Shown: one piece after another, positions 32,280-44,395 of the stretch
Position numbering within the stretch: the stretch's first letter is position 1
How the letters are laid out: each line of letters opens with the position of its first letter
Source of the DNA: Channallabes apus
Taxonomy: Eukaryota > Chordata > Actinopteri > Siluriformes > Clariidae
Assembly (NCBI GenBank): GCA_030522415.1
Contig: CM060107.1
Span: 3,708,847 to 3,772,846, forward strand
Direction: 5' to 3'
DNA length: 64,000 nucleotides
Notes under the pieces: model-generated
Seen by the model: only the letters and a program-made list of their open reading frames with translations
Database searches by the model: none
Told to the model about the DNA's origin: nothing
Translations under genes and position numbers: made by a program

Positions 32280-33340
32280 AATTCAATTACAAGTAACAAT
32301 TTGCACTACTTGTACTGAGTAATGTGCGATTTATTGTTTTTTTTTTAGAAATTATTATTCTTATAATAATTATATATGGCAATATTTCAACATTCAATGA
32401 ACCAACTAAATTTACAGCGACATGTTTCTTCCAGTGAGAAGTCATGTTTTTATACACTGAAGTGTGTGTGTTTTAACAGATAGAGAAGACACTGCAGTAT
32501 GAAGCTATTGTTTTGCAAGTGAAACATGCTTTGTATATGATGCCAGGGATGACGGCTGAAGATTTTCTCCCACTATGCCGTCTGACTACATGTGATTATT
32601 GTCGCTGCGTCTGTTTGGTGAAACAGTCATTCGGTAGATCTACCGGCTGCATCTGTCGAATAAATGGTTAAAAAAGTAACGAGTCGAGCGTAGCCAAATG
32701 TAGCGGAGCAAGAGTAGCGTTTCTTCTTCACAAATCTATTCAAATAAAAGTAAAAAGTATGATACAGTAAAACTCCTTATAGAGGTAAGATTCTTTTTCA
32801 CAAAGTAAATGTAACTCATTACTACCCTCCTTTGGTTGTGGACTCAATGAATTATATTTCTCTGGGGTTGACAAATTTCCATCGACTCAAAAACATAAGT
32901 CTCCCATTGATGTAGTTTGTTAAAGTGATTTTTTTTCTAATAAAACAAGTTGGCCTAACAATACTCAGACATTATTTAAAAAAATACATAAAAAAAAAAA
33001 TAAATTCTTCCAAAATGAATCAAAGTTAAAACAGTGATCTGCATAAAACCGAAGAATACACTTTCTATTTTGCTTAAAGATCAATACCTATTTAAAAAAT
33101 ACCTGGAGACCACCAGATGTTTATCAGTATCTTACTGATTCTTTTACAACATCATAACCTTTTTTAAAAACTAGCAAAGATGTGACTTTTGAAGACTATT
33201 TTTCCCAATGTGTCAGTCACAAAAAATGAATCTATGGCAACAAGATTGCAGTAAAGCAGAATTAAAAATAAATGTAATTGAATAGTTAGTAGTAAAACTT
33301 TTTTTTCTTTACTACTAGAAAGAGCCTAAACTCATTTATT
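32280..33340. repeat. Post-H3 spacer block, duplicated at 59560-61930
   Basis: Shared landmarks include AACATTCAATGAACCAACTA, TCGGTAGATCTACCGGCTGC and TTGACAAATTTCCATCGACT. The later copy carries two insertions (60093 and 60395) that this copy lacks. No gene. Confidence 0.85.
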
Positions 33341-33361
33341 ACACACATTTATATATATATA

Positions 33362-33892
33362 CAGTACATGCCAAAAGTCTGGACACACCTTCTCATCTTC
33401 CTGTCAATGTGTTTTTTTATTTATTTTCATGACCATTTACATTGGTAGATTTTCACTGAAGGCATCAAAACTATGAATGAACACATGTAGAGTTAGCGTG
33501 TGGTACTTAACAAAAAAAAAGGTCTCCACAGTCACTGGACCTGAACTCAATCGAGATGGTTTGGGGTGAGCTGGACCGCAGAATGAAGGCAAAGGGGCCA
33601 ACAAGTGCTAAACACCTCTGGGAACTCCTTCAAGACTGTTGGAAACCATTTCAGGTGACGACCTCTTGAAGCTCATCCAGAAAATGCCAAGAGTGTGCAA
33701 AGCAGTAATCAGAAATTAGAATATAAAACATGTTTTCAGTTATTTCACCTTTTTTTTGTTAAGTACATAACTCCACATGTGTTCATTCATAGTTTTGATG
33801 CCTTCAGTGAGAATCTACCATGTAAATGGTCATGAAAATAAAGAAAACACATTGAATGAGTGAAGGTGTGTCCAAACTTTTGGCCTGTACTG
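33362..33892 (+). mobile_element. Non-autonomous Tc1-like element (fourth family), 531 bp
   Basis: TIRs CAGTACATGCCAAAAGTCTG and, reversed, CAGTACAGGCCAAAAGTTTG, with TA on each side. The interior keeps only the end of a transposase frame (S-P-D-L-N-S-I-E-M-V-W, the third catalytic motif) and then stops. A second inner inverted pair (ACACATGT.GAGTT) marks the deletion. The 61945-62268 copy lacks the right half. Confidence 0.88.
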
Positions 33893-33915
33893 TATATATA
33901 TATATATATATATAG

Positions 33916-34111
33916 AAAATGATCAGCTGCTCTGCTAAAATGATACCAAATGCTTTAAAATGGAGATCAAAACCAGAAAGGTTGGAAGAAAACGGAAAAC
34001 TACCATTCGAATGGATCAAAGAATAACAAAATTGGCAAAAACTCAGCCGATGATCTGTTCCAGCATGTCAAAGAACACCTAACAATACTCACAGGGCCAC
34101 CTAGGGAACTA
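33916..34111 (+). mobile_element. Second-family Tc1-like element, copy 2, left part
   Basis: GATCAGCTGCTCTGCTAAAA through CAGCATGTCAAAGAACACCT matches 62.46-62.62 kb. It is interrupted at a TTA by the first of two MITEs and resumes at 37408. Confidence 0.9.
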
Positions 34112-34114
34112 TTA

Positions 34115-34688
34115 TGGTGCTTTTCCACTGCATAGTACGGTACGACACGGTTTAGTTCAACTCACTTTTGGGGGGTTTTCCACTGGGAACAGTACATGGT
34201 ACCTGGTCCTTTTTTTAGCACCACCTCAGCCGAGGTTCCAAGCGCGGCGAACCGTTACCAAAACGTGACGTGTAAACTCTGCTGGTCACTGAGAAAATCG
34301 TCATTACTGCGTCACTGAGCTTGCGACACGAGACACAACAGAGCCGCTATATTTAGAACAGCCAGAGAAGGATCGCACGCACCTTTTTGTATTAACCGTC
34401 GGCCTCTTTTGAAACAAACTCCTTCGTCTCGCTGTTAAAAACATCCACATGCCGAGAATGAAGAACACCATGCCGTCGATTTGCTCCATTGTTGTGTGTT
34501 TGTTTGTGGCGCGTTTACGATGACGTCACGGCAGTAGCGGCGCCGTGACTAAACGACACGTGAGTAATCCCGCCCACACTAAAGTGTTACTACACTGCAG
34601 TGGAAGCGCAAACCGAGCCAAACTGAGCCAAACCGAAGTGAGTTGAACTGAACCGTGTCGTGCCGTACTATGCAGTGGAAAAGAGGCA
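34115..34688 (-). mobile_element. TTA-targeting MITE, first insertion
   Basis: Complete: TIRs TGGTGCTTTTCCACTGCATA and, reversed, TGCCTCTTTTCCACTGCATA, flanked by TTA at 34112-34114 and 34689-34691. A 3-bp TTA duplication suggests PIF/Harbinger-type mobilisation. It contains a conserved 61-codon frame on the minus strand (34304-34489). Confidence 0.88.
34304..34489 (-). other. Conserved 61-codon frame carried by the MITE
   Basis: Reads MEQIDGMVFFILGMWMFL, a hydrophobic segment, then a basic T-A-R-R-R and a Ser/Val-rich end S-S-V-T-Q-stop. The same frame is open in the MITE at 36840-37404 (37030-37215) with two residue differences, and its 3' part is open in the 54446-54792 copy. Unknown function. 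It may be a remnant first exon of the parent transposon. Confidence 0.4.
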
Positions 34689-34694
34689 TTAGAG

Positions 34695-36826
34695 CAGGGG
34701 TGGGCAAACATTTCATTTTTTTAATTACATTTCAGTTGAATAAACACAGCAGGAAAACTCACCATCAGTTTCAGTGGGAACAGTGTTGTTGATCTCCCTG
34801 TTTTGTCAGTGCATCAAAGTCTGGAGTAAGTTTTGTTGTGGCGATTCTCAGGATAGATCCGAGGTGTTGGTCAGTTATCCTGGATCTGTGACGGGCTTTG
34901 TTCATGTTCATAACACTGAATGTCTGCTCACATGCATAGGTCGAGCCAAACAAGGCCAGCATCTTCTGTGCCGTCCTCCGTAGGTTTGGAAAGGTGGCTT
35001 CGTTCAGTGAAGCATAAAAGTCGTTAAGAGTGTTGAACTTTTCCTTCAAGATGGCGTCAGACTGAAGATCGATCAGTTCCAATTGCACCTCATGTGGTAC
35101 AGTTTCAGCGTCTTGTGAGAAGGGACAAGACACGAGCTGAAGTGACTTTTCAATGTTTTCAAAATCAGAGAACCGGCGACTGAATTCTCTGTGCAGGTCA
35201 TCCAGTGATTTGCTGTATTTCTTTGCATATCGTGTCGCCTCTTTCTGAGTGTCAAGTGTGGCGAAATGAGTGAAGGATGCGTTCGCAACTTGTCTGGAGA
35301 ATAAAACGAGCTTAGATTTGAACGCTGTAACATGTTTGTACATGTCGTGCACAAACTGATCTTTCCCCTGCAGTTTCACATTCAGCTCATTCAAGTGTGA
35401 AAATACGTCCACAGCAAACGCAAAATCACAAAGCCAGTTCTGGTCTCGTAGCTCAGGAAATTCGTCAGATTTCTCATTGAACTCTAAAAATGCGCCGATC
35501 TCCTCTTTCAGGTCCCACATGCGTTGAAACACTTTGCCCAAACTTAACCACCGGACACGAGAGTGGTAAAGTGAGTCCTGATGATCCGCATCAATTTCCT
35601 CCAGGAACGTGATGAACTGACGATGCTGGAGTCCCCTTGCGCGTATAAAGTTCACAAGTTTTACGACCGGATTCACAACATGGTTAAGCTGCAATACAGA
35701 CTTGCAAAGTGATTCCTGATGGATGATACAGTGAAGGAAAATAACATCCTGTTCAGGGTTTTCCTCTTTTACTTTATCCTGGATTCGTTTCAGCTGCCCA
35801 ACGTTTTTTCCTGTTAAATTTGGTGATCCATCCGTCGTGACATTGGCAAGTTTACTCCAAGGTAGTTTATGTTTCTCGATGGCAGCAAACACCTTGTCAT
35901 ACAAATCCTCTCCCCGCGTTGTTCCCTTCAGGGACTCCATGGTCAAAAACTCCTCCGTTATCTCAAAGCTGTCATTTATTCCTCGGATAAAAATTAGGAG
36001 CTGCGCTGTGTCTTTGATACCATTACTTTCATCCAGTGCAAGTGAATATAACTGAAAGAACTCTGCCTTTTTGTTTAGCTGGCTAGCTATATGTTCATCA
36101 ATTAGTTCCACACGGCGAGTCACAGTCTGACGTGACAAACTGATTATTTCAAACTTGCCTTGACTTTCCGGACACAGAACACCTGCAGTCTCAACCATGC
36201 AGTCTTTCAAAAACTCACCTTCGGAAAAAGGCTTGCTAGCTTCTGCTAATTTGAATGCCAGCAAAAAGCTTGCCTTGGTAGTTGACTCCTGAAGCGCAGT
36301 TTGTCGGTAAATTGGCTGCAAACCTCTCAGCCGTAGCTGCCCGTTCTTGCGCCGACAGCTTGCTGGCGTAATTGGCATGCTTCGTAGCAAAGTGACGGCT
36401 AATATTATACTCCTTAAAAACCGCAACACTTTCTTGGCATATCAAACATACAGCCTTTGATCGGACTTCTTTGAAAAAATATTTTGTTGTCCATTCTGTG
36501 TTAAACACTCGGCACTCACTGTCGACTTTTCTTTTCTTTGATGAACTCATGTTTGTTTTTAGAAGGGGGAAAGCTTTACCGCGGGAACCGAGAAGGAGAG
36601 TGCTTCTTCTGGGAAAAGCTTAACCGCGAAGAAGAGGGGGCAAATGCTCAAGCGCGCCATCTATTGGGGAAATGTGGGGATTACAGGGGAAAGTAAATGA
36701 ACAAGGTTTGCCGGTAACGATATTATTAATTTTATATTTTGATATAACTGGGAGATGTTTGGTGGGCCGGATTAAAAAGACTAACGGGCCGTATATGGCC
36801 CGCGGGCCGTATTATGCCCATGTCTG
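34695..36826 (-). mobile_element. Near-intact hAT transposon
   Basis: Termini CAGGGGTGGGCAAACATTTC and, reversed, CAGACATGGGCATAATACGG, flanked by CATTAGAG (34687-34694) and CATTAGAC (36827-36834), an 8-bp target duplication with one mismatch. It encodes the transposase below. The end near 36800 has the GGCCCGCGGGCC subterminal sequence common in this hAT group. Confidence 0.92.
34771..36550 (-). pseudogene. hAT transposase (GTF2IRD2/Charlie-like), one frameshift
   Basis: Encodes about 595 residues if one frameshift near 36290-36330 is ignored. From the ATG at 36548-36550: a nuclear-type basic start (S-S-S-K-K-R-K-V), a BED-like zinc finger (C-L-I-C ... H-F-A-T-K-H, residues ~35-59), then, after the shift, the hAT catalytic region with A-L-D-E-S and T-T-D-G-S-P-N as likely first and second acidic positions. 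The C-terminal dimerisation helix block contains A-L-F-G-S-T-Y-A-C-E-Q-T-F-S-V-M-N, which carries the last catalytic Glu. The long uninterrupted frame of 515 codons and clean termini point to recent activity. Vertebrate GTF2IRD2 carries a domesticated relative. Here the context is plainly a transposon, not a host gene. Confidence 0.9.
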
Positions 36827-36839
36827 CATTAGACTAATA

Positions 36840-37404
36840 TGCCTCTTTTCCACTGCATAGAACGGCACGACACGGTTTAGTTCAACTTACTTCGGTTCGG
36901 CGCAGTTTGGCTCGGTTTGCTCTTCCACTGCAGTGTAGTAACACTTTAGAGTGGGCGGGATTACTCACGCGCGCGGCGCCGCTACTGCCGTGACGTCATC
37001 GTAAGCGCGCCACAAACAAACACACAACAATGGAGCATATCGCCGGCATGGTGTTCTTCATTCTCGGCATGTGGATGTTTTTAACAGCGAGACGAAGGAG
37101 TTTGTTTCAAAAGAGGCCGACGGTTAATACAAAAAGGTGCGTGCGATCCTTCTCTGGCTGTTCTAAATATAGCGGCTCTGTTGTGTCTCGTGTCGCAAGC
37201 TCAGTGACGCAGTAATGACGATTTTCTCAGTGACCAGCAGAGTTTACACGTCACGTTTTGGTAACGGTTCGCCGCGCTTGGAACCTCGGCTGAGGTGGTA
37301 CTAAAAAAAGGACCAGGTACTATGTACTGTTCCCAGTGGAAAGCCCCCCAAAAGTGAGTAGAATTGAACCGTGTTGTGTCGTACTATGCAGTGGAAAAGC
37401 GCCA
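36840..37404 (+). mobile_element. TTA-targeting MITE, second insertion, opposite orientation
   Basis: TIRs TGCCTCTTTTCCACTGCATA and, reversed, TGGCGCTTTTCCACTGCATA. The right flank TTA is at 37405-37407; the left flank has mutated to ATA (36837-36839). The uninterrupted Tc1 target (62.65 kb) reads CTATTAGACTATTAGAAG, showing two TTA sites 8 bp apart that received the two MITEs. The 61-codon frame is at 37030-37215 (+). Confidence 0.88.
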
Positions 37405-37407
37405 TTA

Positions 37408-38396
37408 GAAGACGGCTATGTGAAGTCAAGCCATCAGCAAGAAGCCCCCGCAATAAGCAATTTCCCTTTGGGATTAGTAAAGTTCTTTGAATCTTGAATC
37501 TTGAATCAAAGTCCCATTGCTGAAAAAAAGACACGTGCTGAAGAGGTTAGAGTTCACCAAAGAACACATTGACTGGCCTAAAGAGAAATGGTGCAATATT
37601 TTGTGGACTGATGAAAGCAAGATTGTCCTTTTTGGGTCTAGAGGCCACAGACAGTTTGTCAGGCACCCAAACACTGAATTCAAGCCACAGTACACTGTGA
37701 AGACAGTGAAGCATGGAGGCACAAGCATCATGATATGGGGATGTAGCTTCTCGTACTATGGTGTTGGCCAACTTTTTCAGGGATCATGAATCAATTTGAG
37801 TACATCAGAATACTTAAAGTGGTCATGTTGCCTTATGCCGAAGAGGAAATGCCCTTGAAATGGGTGTTTCCACAAGACAACGACCCCAAACACATCAGTA
37901 AGCGAGCAGCATTTTGGTTCCAGACCAACAAGATTAACGTTATGGAGTGTCCAGCCCAATCCCCAGACCTTAATCTAATAGAAAACTTGTGGCCTGACAA
38001 TAAAAATGCTGTTTCTGAGGCAAAACCAAGAAATGCTGAGGAAATGTGGCGTGTAGTACAATTGTCACAGACGTGAAGCAGATCTCAGAAACCTGGTTAT
38101 ACAACTAAATATTAGTTCAAAGATGCACAAGAAAGATTAAACTTCAAGCAATTTTGTTTAAACTGTAAATGCATCACTTTATAAGGATGAATAATGACAC
38201 TGCTATTTTTTTGAACAGACTAATATTTGTTTTTCTTCTCTTTCTGTAAACTAATAATACATTTAGCACATTTTTCTTCCAGAATAGAACGTGCAGGGAG
38301 TCCAATGCATTTATGTGATTTAAATTAAAAGTTATTATATGGATATGGAGCTTTATTCACTTTTATCAAGACTGCTATTAGTTTAAACACCACTGT
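37408..38396 (+). mobile_element. Second-family Tc1-like element, copy 2, right part
   Basis: Resumes GAAGACGGCTATGTGAAGTC. Transposase frames at 37517-38076 hold T-D-E-S (first Asp), the Q-D-N-D-P-K-H second Asp and S-P-D-L-N-L-I-E (third acid), with frameshifts near 37755-37790. A ~54-bp LINE tail (37454-37507, GAATCTTGAATCTTGAATC) has been inserted at CGCAA. Non-functional. Confidence 0.9.
37454..37507 (+). repeat. Short LINE 3'-tail insertion in the Tc1 relic
   Basis: TTAGTAAAGTTCTTTGAATC plus GAATCTT repeats. The same ending as the LINE at 60395-61353 (ATCTTGAATCTTGAATCTTG). Missing from the other Tc1 copies. Confidence 0.75.
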
Positions 38397-38481
38397 GTGT
38401 GTGTGTGTGTGTGTGCATATATATAGTTTCTGTATCAATAACTGACTGTCGTCAATAATGAACACAATTACTTACTATTAT

Positions 38482-38612
38482 GCATACGTATTTATTCTTA
38501 TAATTGTACACCACTATTGCTTGTGTAGCTTGTACATAAGAATTTCACTCACGTGTACTGTACCAGTGTACCAGTAACGTGATGTGACAATAAAAGTGAT
38601 TTGATTTGATTT
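38482..38612 (+). repeat. LINE 3'-tail insertion in H2B flank
   Basis: Ends GTGACAATAAAAGTGATTTG. It interrupts TACTATTATAGGTTTCC, which is uninterrupted at 2685 and 63670. Confidence 0.75.
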
Positions 38613-39231
38613 ATAGGTTTCCTCCGTGTACATTTAAGCTTTTTTTCAACAAATCCCATCATTCAGAAAAGTGATCTCACTGAAGTACTCTGTGATAAAC
38701 AGTACAATAGGCTTCATCTTAGTATTTGTCATAATCAAAGCTCCAGTAAATAAGGTCTGCAGGACATACACAGCAAATGTAAGTTCAAAATTGAGGTTTA
38801 CAAGAGCTGAAGTCAATAATAAAAAAAAAAAAAGTCTAACATTATAAATTTGTATTATAGTTGATTTATAATGGAACCAAACAATCCCAGTCACTTTACA
38901 TGAGTGAGAGTCAACAGGAAAGTTAAATATTTACATAATTCAAGTTTATTTATTTCATTGTCCATCCAAATCTTACTGTTTTTTTCCCCTTAATGTTCAT
39001 GTTGTATTAAATGATATTCCTTTGAACATCCGATATTCATGGTTTTATTTCTTGTAAGAAAAAGTAACAGTTTTATTGTAGTGCTGCTACATGCTAGTTC
39101 TGAATAACTCTGTACTGCTAGAAACTTTGATCTAGATCAATTCACCTTAATTTAATTTACAAAGTTAGTAGAAAATTACTCTAAAATATATCTATGAGGC
39201 AGGAAATGACTCTTTGACGGACAACGTGGGT

Positions 39232-39247
39232 GGCCCTTAAAAGAGCC
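39232..39247 (-). terminator. Histone 3' stem-loop of H2B
   Basis: On the minus strand GGCTCTTTTAAGGGCC, so the fourth stem pair is U-G instead of U-A. Still foldable. Confidence 0.9.
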
Positions 39248-39278
39248 GTTGTGTTGATGAAGGCGGCGGTGACGCGCT

Positions 39279-39800
<522 letters not shown>

Positions 39801-39886
39801 CTCCTACCACCCCAGTGTTTTAATGTTACTCCTCCACACTCCGCTTCGTGTCCCTTCCCACCGTTTCAGAGTCGCGGGTTAATGTA

Positions 39887-39896
<10 letters not shown>

Positions 39897-39934
<38 letters not shown>
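39897..39934. repeat. (TA)n microsatellite
   Basis: TA run preceded by a short GT run, in the H2B-H4 spacer. Confidence 0.95.
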
Positions 39935-39938
<4 letters not shown>

Positions 39939-40285
39939 AAGATATTTACAATAATTTCATCCAGAAAATAAGTGAATCACGTGTTCAAACAACGTTTATT
40001 TACAAACTATATGTAAATAACGTACATATCTTTTAGAGTCTACATGTTTAACTAAATACTTGATTTTAAAAACGGTTTCCTGATTATTTCGATAGAATGA
40101 GAACTCCAAAACATCGTCTTCAGACTCGGTCCGAGAGATTGACTTGAATTTCTATACCTAGTTTCCTCAACTGCCCGCAGACAGTATACAAGTGTCATTA
40201 AAGTTTTAAACGGTGTTTAATAAGCTTAAAATGCATTTCTACACACACATTTGGGAATAGGAGCTCTTTTGTTGGAGATGTGGGT

Positions 40286-40301
40286 GGCTCTTAAAAGAGC
40301 C
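40286..40301 (-). terminator. Histone 3' stem-loop of H4
   Basis: GGCTCTTTTAAGAGCC on the minus strand, 31 nt after the H4 stop. Confidence 0.96.
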
Positions 40302-40332
40302 GTTGTGTTCGCGTCGTCAGCCGGTGGAGTGT

Positions 40333-41078
<746 letters not shown>

Positions 41079-41402
41079 TGTTTGATTAAAACCGCGCACA
41101 AACGCACACATATTCACACAATACGGGCAATTTGGTAACGATTTTGGTATGAAACACTCGTACCAGGAGGAAACCCAACAAGCACAGGGGGAACATGCAA
41201 ACTCCCCGCACACAGACCTAAAGCAATATTTAAAGGGGACATACGATGCAACATGCACTTTTTCAAGCTGTTTGGACTGAAATGTGTGTTAGGAGAGTGT
41301 GTACACAACCACTCTACAATGATAAAGAGCCGCCCAGCGATTTTCTTTTAATTTATTAAAATAAGATGCCCCTTCTGAAATCAGGCCGATCTCAAAAGCC
41401 TA
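41079..41402 (-). repeat. Repeat patch: tRNA-like fragment plus shared 170-bp block
   Basis: 41079-41222 is a 3'-cut copy of the tRNA-like dispersed repeat (GGGAACATGCAAACTCCCCG). 41229-41402 equals 5919-6095. Confidence 0.75.
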
Positions 41403-41529
41403 GGATTAGGGTTAGGTCGCTCCCACTATAGTTGATTGACACTGGTATTTTAGCAAACACCCGCCCCGAGTTAGAAGAAAGCTGTCGGCCATTGTTTTTC
41501 TACGGTGGAGGAAAATTCACTTTTCTTGG

Positions 41530-41605
41530 TGAAGTGCCGTGGTCTACTGGTTAGAATTTGGTGATCTCGTGTGGGAGTCCCAGGTTCGATTCCCGCTCAA
41601 GCTAT
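41530..41605 (+). pseudogene. tRNA-like relic
   Basis: CCGTGGTCTACTGGTTAGAA and CCCAGGTTCGATTCCCGCTC give good A and B boxes, but the acceptor stem does not close. Closest to tRNA-Glu-type heads of fish SINEs. Confidence 0.5.
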
Positions 41606-41786
41606 ATGCTTTTTTGCACTACATAGTTATAAAGTTTTTCTAAAGTTGCATACTAGTCGAGGCGAGTCCGCTGTGCTTCGGTAAGCTTTTCTGGCGCCAG
41701 GAGAGACTGAGTCAAACACACACACACGTTGTCTGTCAGAAAGGTCTCTGTTTATTAACAGCAAAAGATGGGTTTATATTTGTTTG

Positions 41787-42175
41787 ACCAAACGCCTGTG
41801 CTATAGACATTTGTTACTTCAAAGAACATGAAGCATTGTAAAGATCCTGTTGAAACAATGCTTCGCGCATATGATTTCCTAGCTTCAATACTCGGCATTT
41901 CCATGAGGCAGCACAGTAGTCCTGGGGGTCTAGTGGTTAAGAATCAGCGCTATGACATGGGAGACCCGAGTTCGATTCGCACTCGGGGAAGTTAAGTTTT
42001 GTGCAAGCTATGGTTATTCAGCGGCCGTTTGATGCCCTTATTTGTACAGTTTATTTTACTACTTAAATTTATTTTCTTTAGTATTTCTTATTAATATTTA
42101 TTCCTTACATATAAGCTTTTTTCTTTTTAATGTTACTTAATGTTTTCTTTTTAATACGTTACACTCAACACAGCC
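41787..42175 (+). repeat. tRNA-Glu-derived SINE, second copy
   Basis: Parallel to 6350-6795, including GGGGTCTAGTGGTTAAGAAT and GAGTTCGATTCGCACTCGG. The 3' tail is shortened. Confidence 0.7.
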
Positions 42176-42685
42176 TGCGACATCCTAGAGACAGCTCTTG
42201 ATTCCTGAATCAAAAAATTTGGAGGTTCGGGAAGTAAGTCCAGTCAAACTAATGCTGAGTTCACATTACACAACTCTATACTACACTACATTATACTCCA
42301 CTACACGACTCAAAACAGGCAAAACATATAGTGCAGACAGTGCTTCAATAATTAACAAATAAAATAACAATACAGAAAAACAGAATTTAATTTAATACAA
42401 AAACAAAGTAATTATAATCATCTGTGAGATTCTCAGTCCTTCGGGGTCACACTTGACTTGTATGACGTTCATGAAGACCTTTAACTCCTCATCCAGAAGT
42501 CTTCATCTGGTCTAACTAACTGGCTCAATGTAATCATTAAATCCATCAACTGGACAGTTCTGATTGTTCAACAACAGCAGTGACGTGTCTCTAGTGTTCT
42601 GATTGTTCAGCGTCACACAGCTGCAGTGTGTAGTTTACTGTGTGTGATTGAAACACACAGTCCTGTACACAGCTGTAGGTCACAC

Positions 42686-43624
42686 TCATGTTTCTCCACA
42701 GAAGAGCTGGACGAGTAAACATGAGACGAGGGACAGGACCAGGACCAGTGGGTGAGGACTCTTCATTACTGCAGAGGGACAGAAATTAGTTTTAGATACA
42801 GTTGGGTAAAAATGTGTGTAATACCTAAAGTGGGATTTTATAAATCAGTCCTACTTCCACCTCTAACGTTCTGCAACAAACTGTTAATTATTGATTAGTG
42901 ATGAAAATAAGGGGAAGGTAGATACTGACTCACCTGTGGGAGCTGCTGAAATACCAACGTCTGTTTCTTTAAGAGGGGGAACTAAAGGGAAAGAAAACAC
43001 ACATTACTGCATCATAACACAGTAAGATTTACACTTTTATAATCATTAGCTATTTCCAGCTTTGTTCTCTGGTGTGTGTAACGCTCAGTGTGTGTTCTAC
43101 TGACACTAACTCACTCACCATAGACTGAGAGATTAACACTGTTGATCAGGACTGTTCCTCTCCTAACACGGCCAGATCTCTTGGTGCGTCTCACTGTCTG
43201 GTAGCTGGTGTAGACTCCTGTATCAGTAAATGTCAGATTGTGTAACACCAGTGAACAGTTCCCCTTACGCAGCTCCTCCACAGGAACGTCCACACGACCC
43301 TCATATCCCTCACCCTGATAAGAGTCCACACCCTCTCGCTCAAACACAATCTCAGATTCAGTGTTCCATCTAATATACAGTGTGTCAGTGTCTACACTCG
43401 TCAGTTGACACGGCAGGACAGCTGTAGAACCCACTGGGCCAGATACACTGATCTCAGGTTCTGCAGAGAGGAGGTCTGAGACGGGAAATTATAATATAGA
43501 TTAATCTGGACAGAGCAGTTATTTTAATAACATTACATTAAATGTATTATATGTGTACAAAAATATAAAAATGTGACTTACACACACAGACGCTGATTGA
43601 CACGATGCAGGAAAAGTTGGTCAT
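42686..43624 (-). CDS. V-set immunoglobulin-domain surface protein, four coding exons
   Basis: Coding exons on the minus strand: 43582-43624 (ATG, start of signal peptide), 43119-43475 (rest of signal peptide and V-set domain), 42934-42981 (stalk) and 42686-42768 (hydrophobic tail, TGA). All junctions obey GT-AG with phase 1 throughout, giving 176 residues. The V-set domain has the B-strand Cys (A-V-L-P-C), the C-strand Trp (I-R-W) and the D-x-G-x-Y motif (T-D-T-G-V-Y), as in B7/butyrophilin-like fish receptors. The F-strand Cys that should follow is Ser (Y-T-S-Y); a spare Cys lies at G-N-C-S. The C-terminus is a ~20-residue hydrophobic run ending G-E-T with almost no cytoplasmic tail and an A-A-P-T just before, so a GPI anchor is as likely as a transmembrane anchor. 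No signalling motif. Probably immune-related; exact family unknown. Confidence 0.8.
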
Positions 43625-43934
43625 GGTGCGTCAGTGTGTGTAGATTTACTACAACAAACAGAGGCAGGTGTGAAAAAATAAATGTGTAATGTTAATACAG
43701 TTAATAGAGTACTTCCTAAAATGTATCTATAATTCTTTGAAAACTGTTAAATATTATCTAGTTACACAGTGTAATACAACATACATGTTAAACAACACAA
43801 AGGTTTGCTTTCAAGGGAAGCAGGTGAAAGTCATGTAAGTGTAAATTCAGCAGCAGGTTCACACACAGAGCGTTACTGCGGTGAAGTTGGTTTGAAGCGC
43901 TCTTTCATCCATAATCTTGTTATTCGGCACATCA

Positions 43935-44024
43935 TTCACTCATCATCTATCCCGCTTCATCCTGTATGCAGGGTCGCGGGGGCTGGGTTCTATCCCAGAA
44001 GACTAAGGGCAGGAGGTGGGGTAC
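43935..44024 (-). repeat. 3' end of tRNA-like dispersed repeat
   Basis: CACTCATCATCTATCCCGCT and GTATGCAGGGTCGCGGGGGC, reversed. Confidence 0.65.
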
Positions 44025-44395
44025 TGATATGATGGAGTGGAAAAAGGTAGATATAATTTGTGTGGAAGAGACCAAGTGGAAGAGGAGCAAGACTAAGAAC
44101 ACTGGAGGTGGTTTCAATCTGATTTCCTATGGTGTAGACAATAAGATAAATGTAGGTCTAATACTGAGGGAAGAGTAGAAGTGAGGAGTGTGTCTGACAG
44201 AGTGATAAGTGTGAAACTGGATGTTAAAGGAGAAGTGATAAAAGGAGATTTCTGGAGTGAATTAGACAAAGTGGGAGTGAGTGTCCGTAAAGAAGAAAGA
44301 CTGGTGATTGGAACTGACTTCAACATGCGTGATGGAGAAGGAAACAGAGATGATGAGGAGGTGATGGGTAAGTATGGGGTAGTGATGTTACATAT
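44025..44395 (+). pseudogene. RTE-type LINE endonuclease fragment, part 1
   Basis: Frames reading M-M-E-W-K-K-V-D-I-I-C-V-E-E-T-K-W-K (Mg-binding E of apurinic-type endonucleases) and, after a frameshift and deletion near 44175, V-S-D-R-V-I-S-V-K-L and L-V-I-G-T-D-F-N-M (the catalytic D-F-N motif), then E-V-M-G-K-Y-G. This is the endonuclease domain of RTE-like non-LTR elements, often mis-annotated as craniofacial development protein 2. Confidence 0.85.

Noticed and set aside
34115..37404. MITE-hAT-MITE as a single composite transposon flanked by TTA
   Set aside because: The hAT has its own 8-bp duplication, and the intact Tc1 target shows two separate TTA sites, so independent insertions explain it better.
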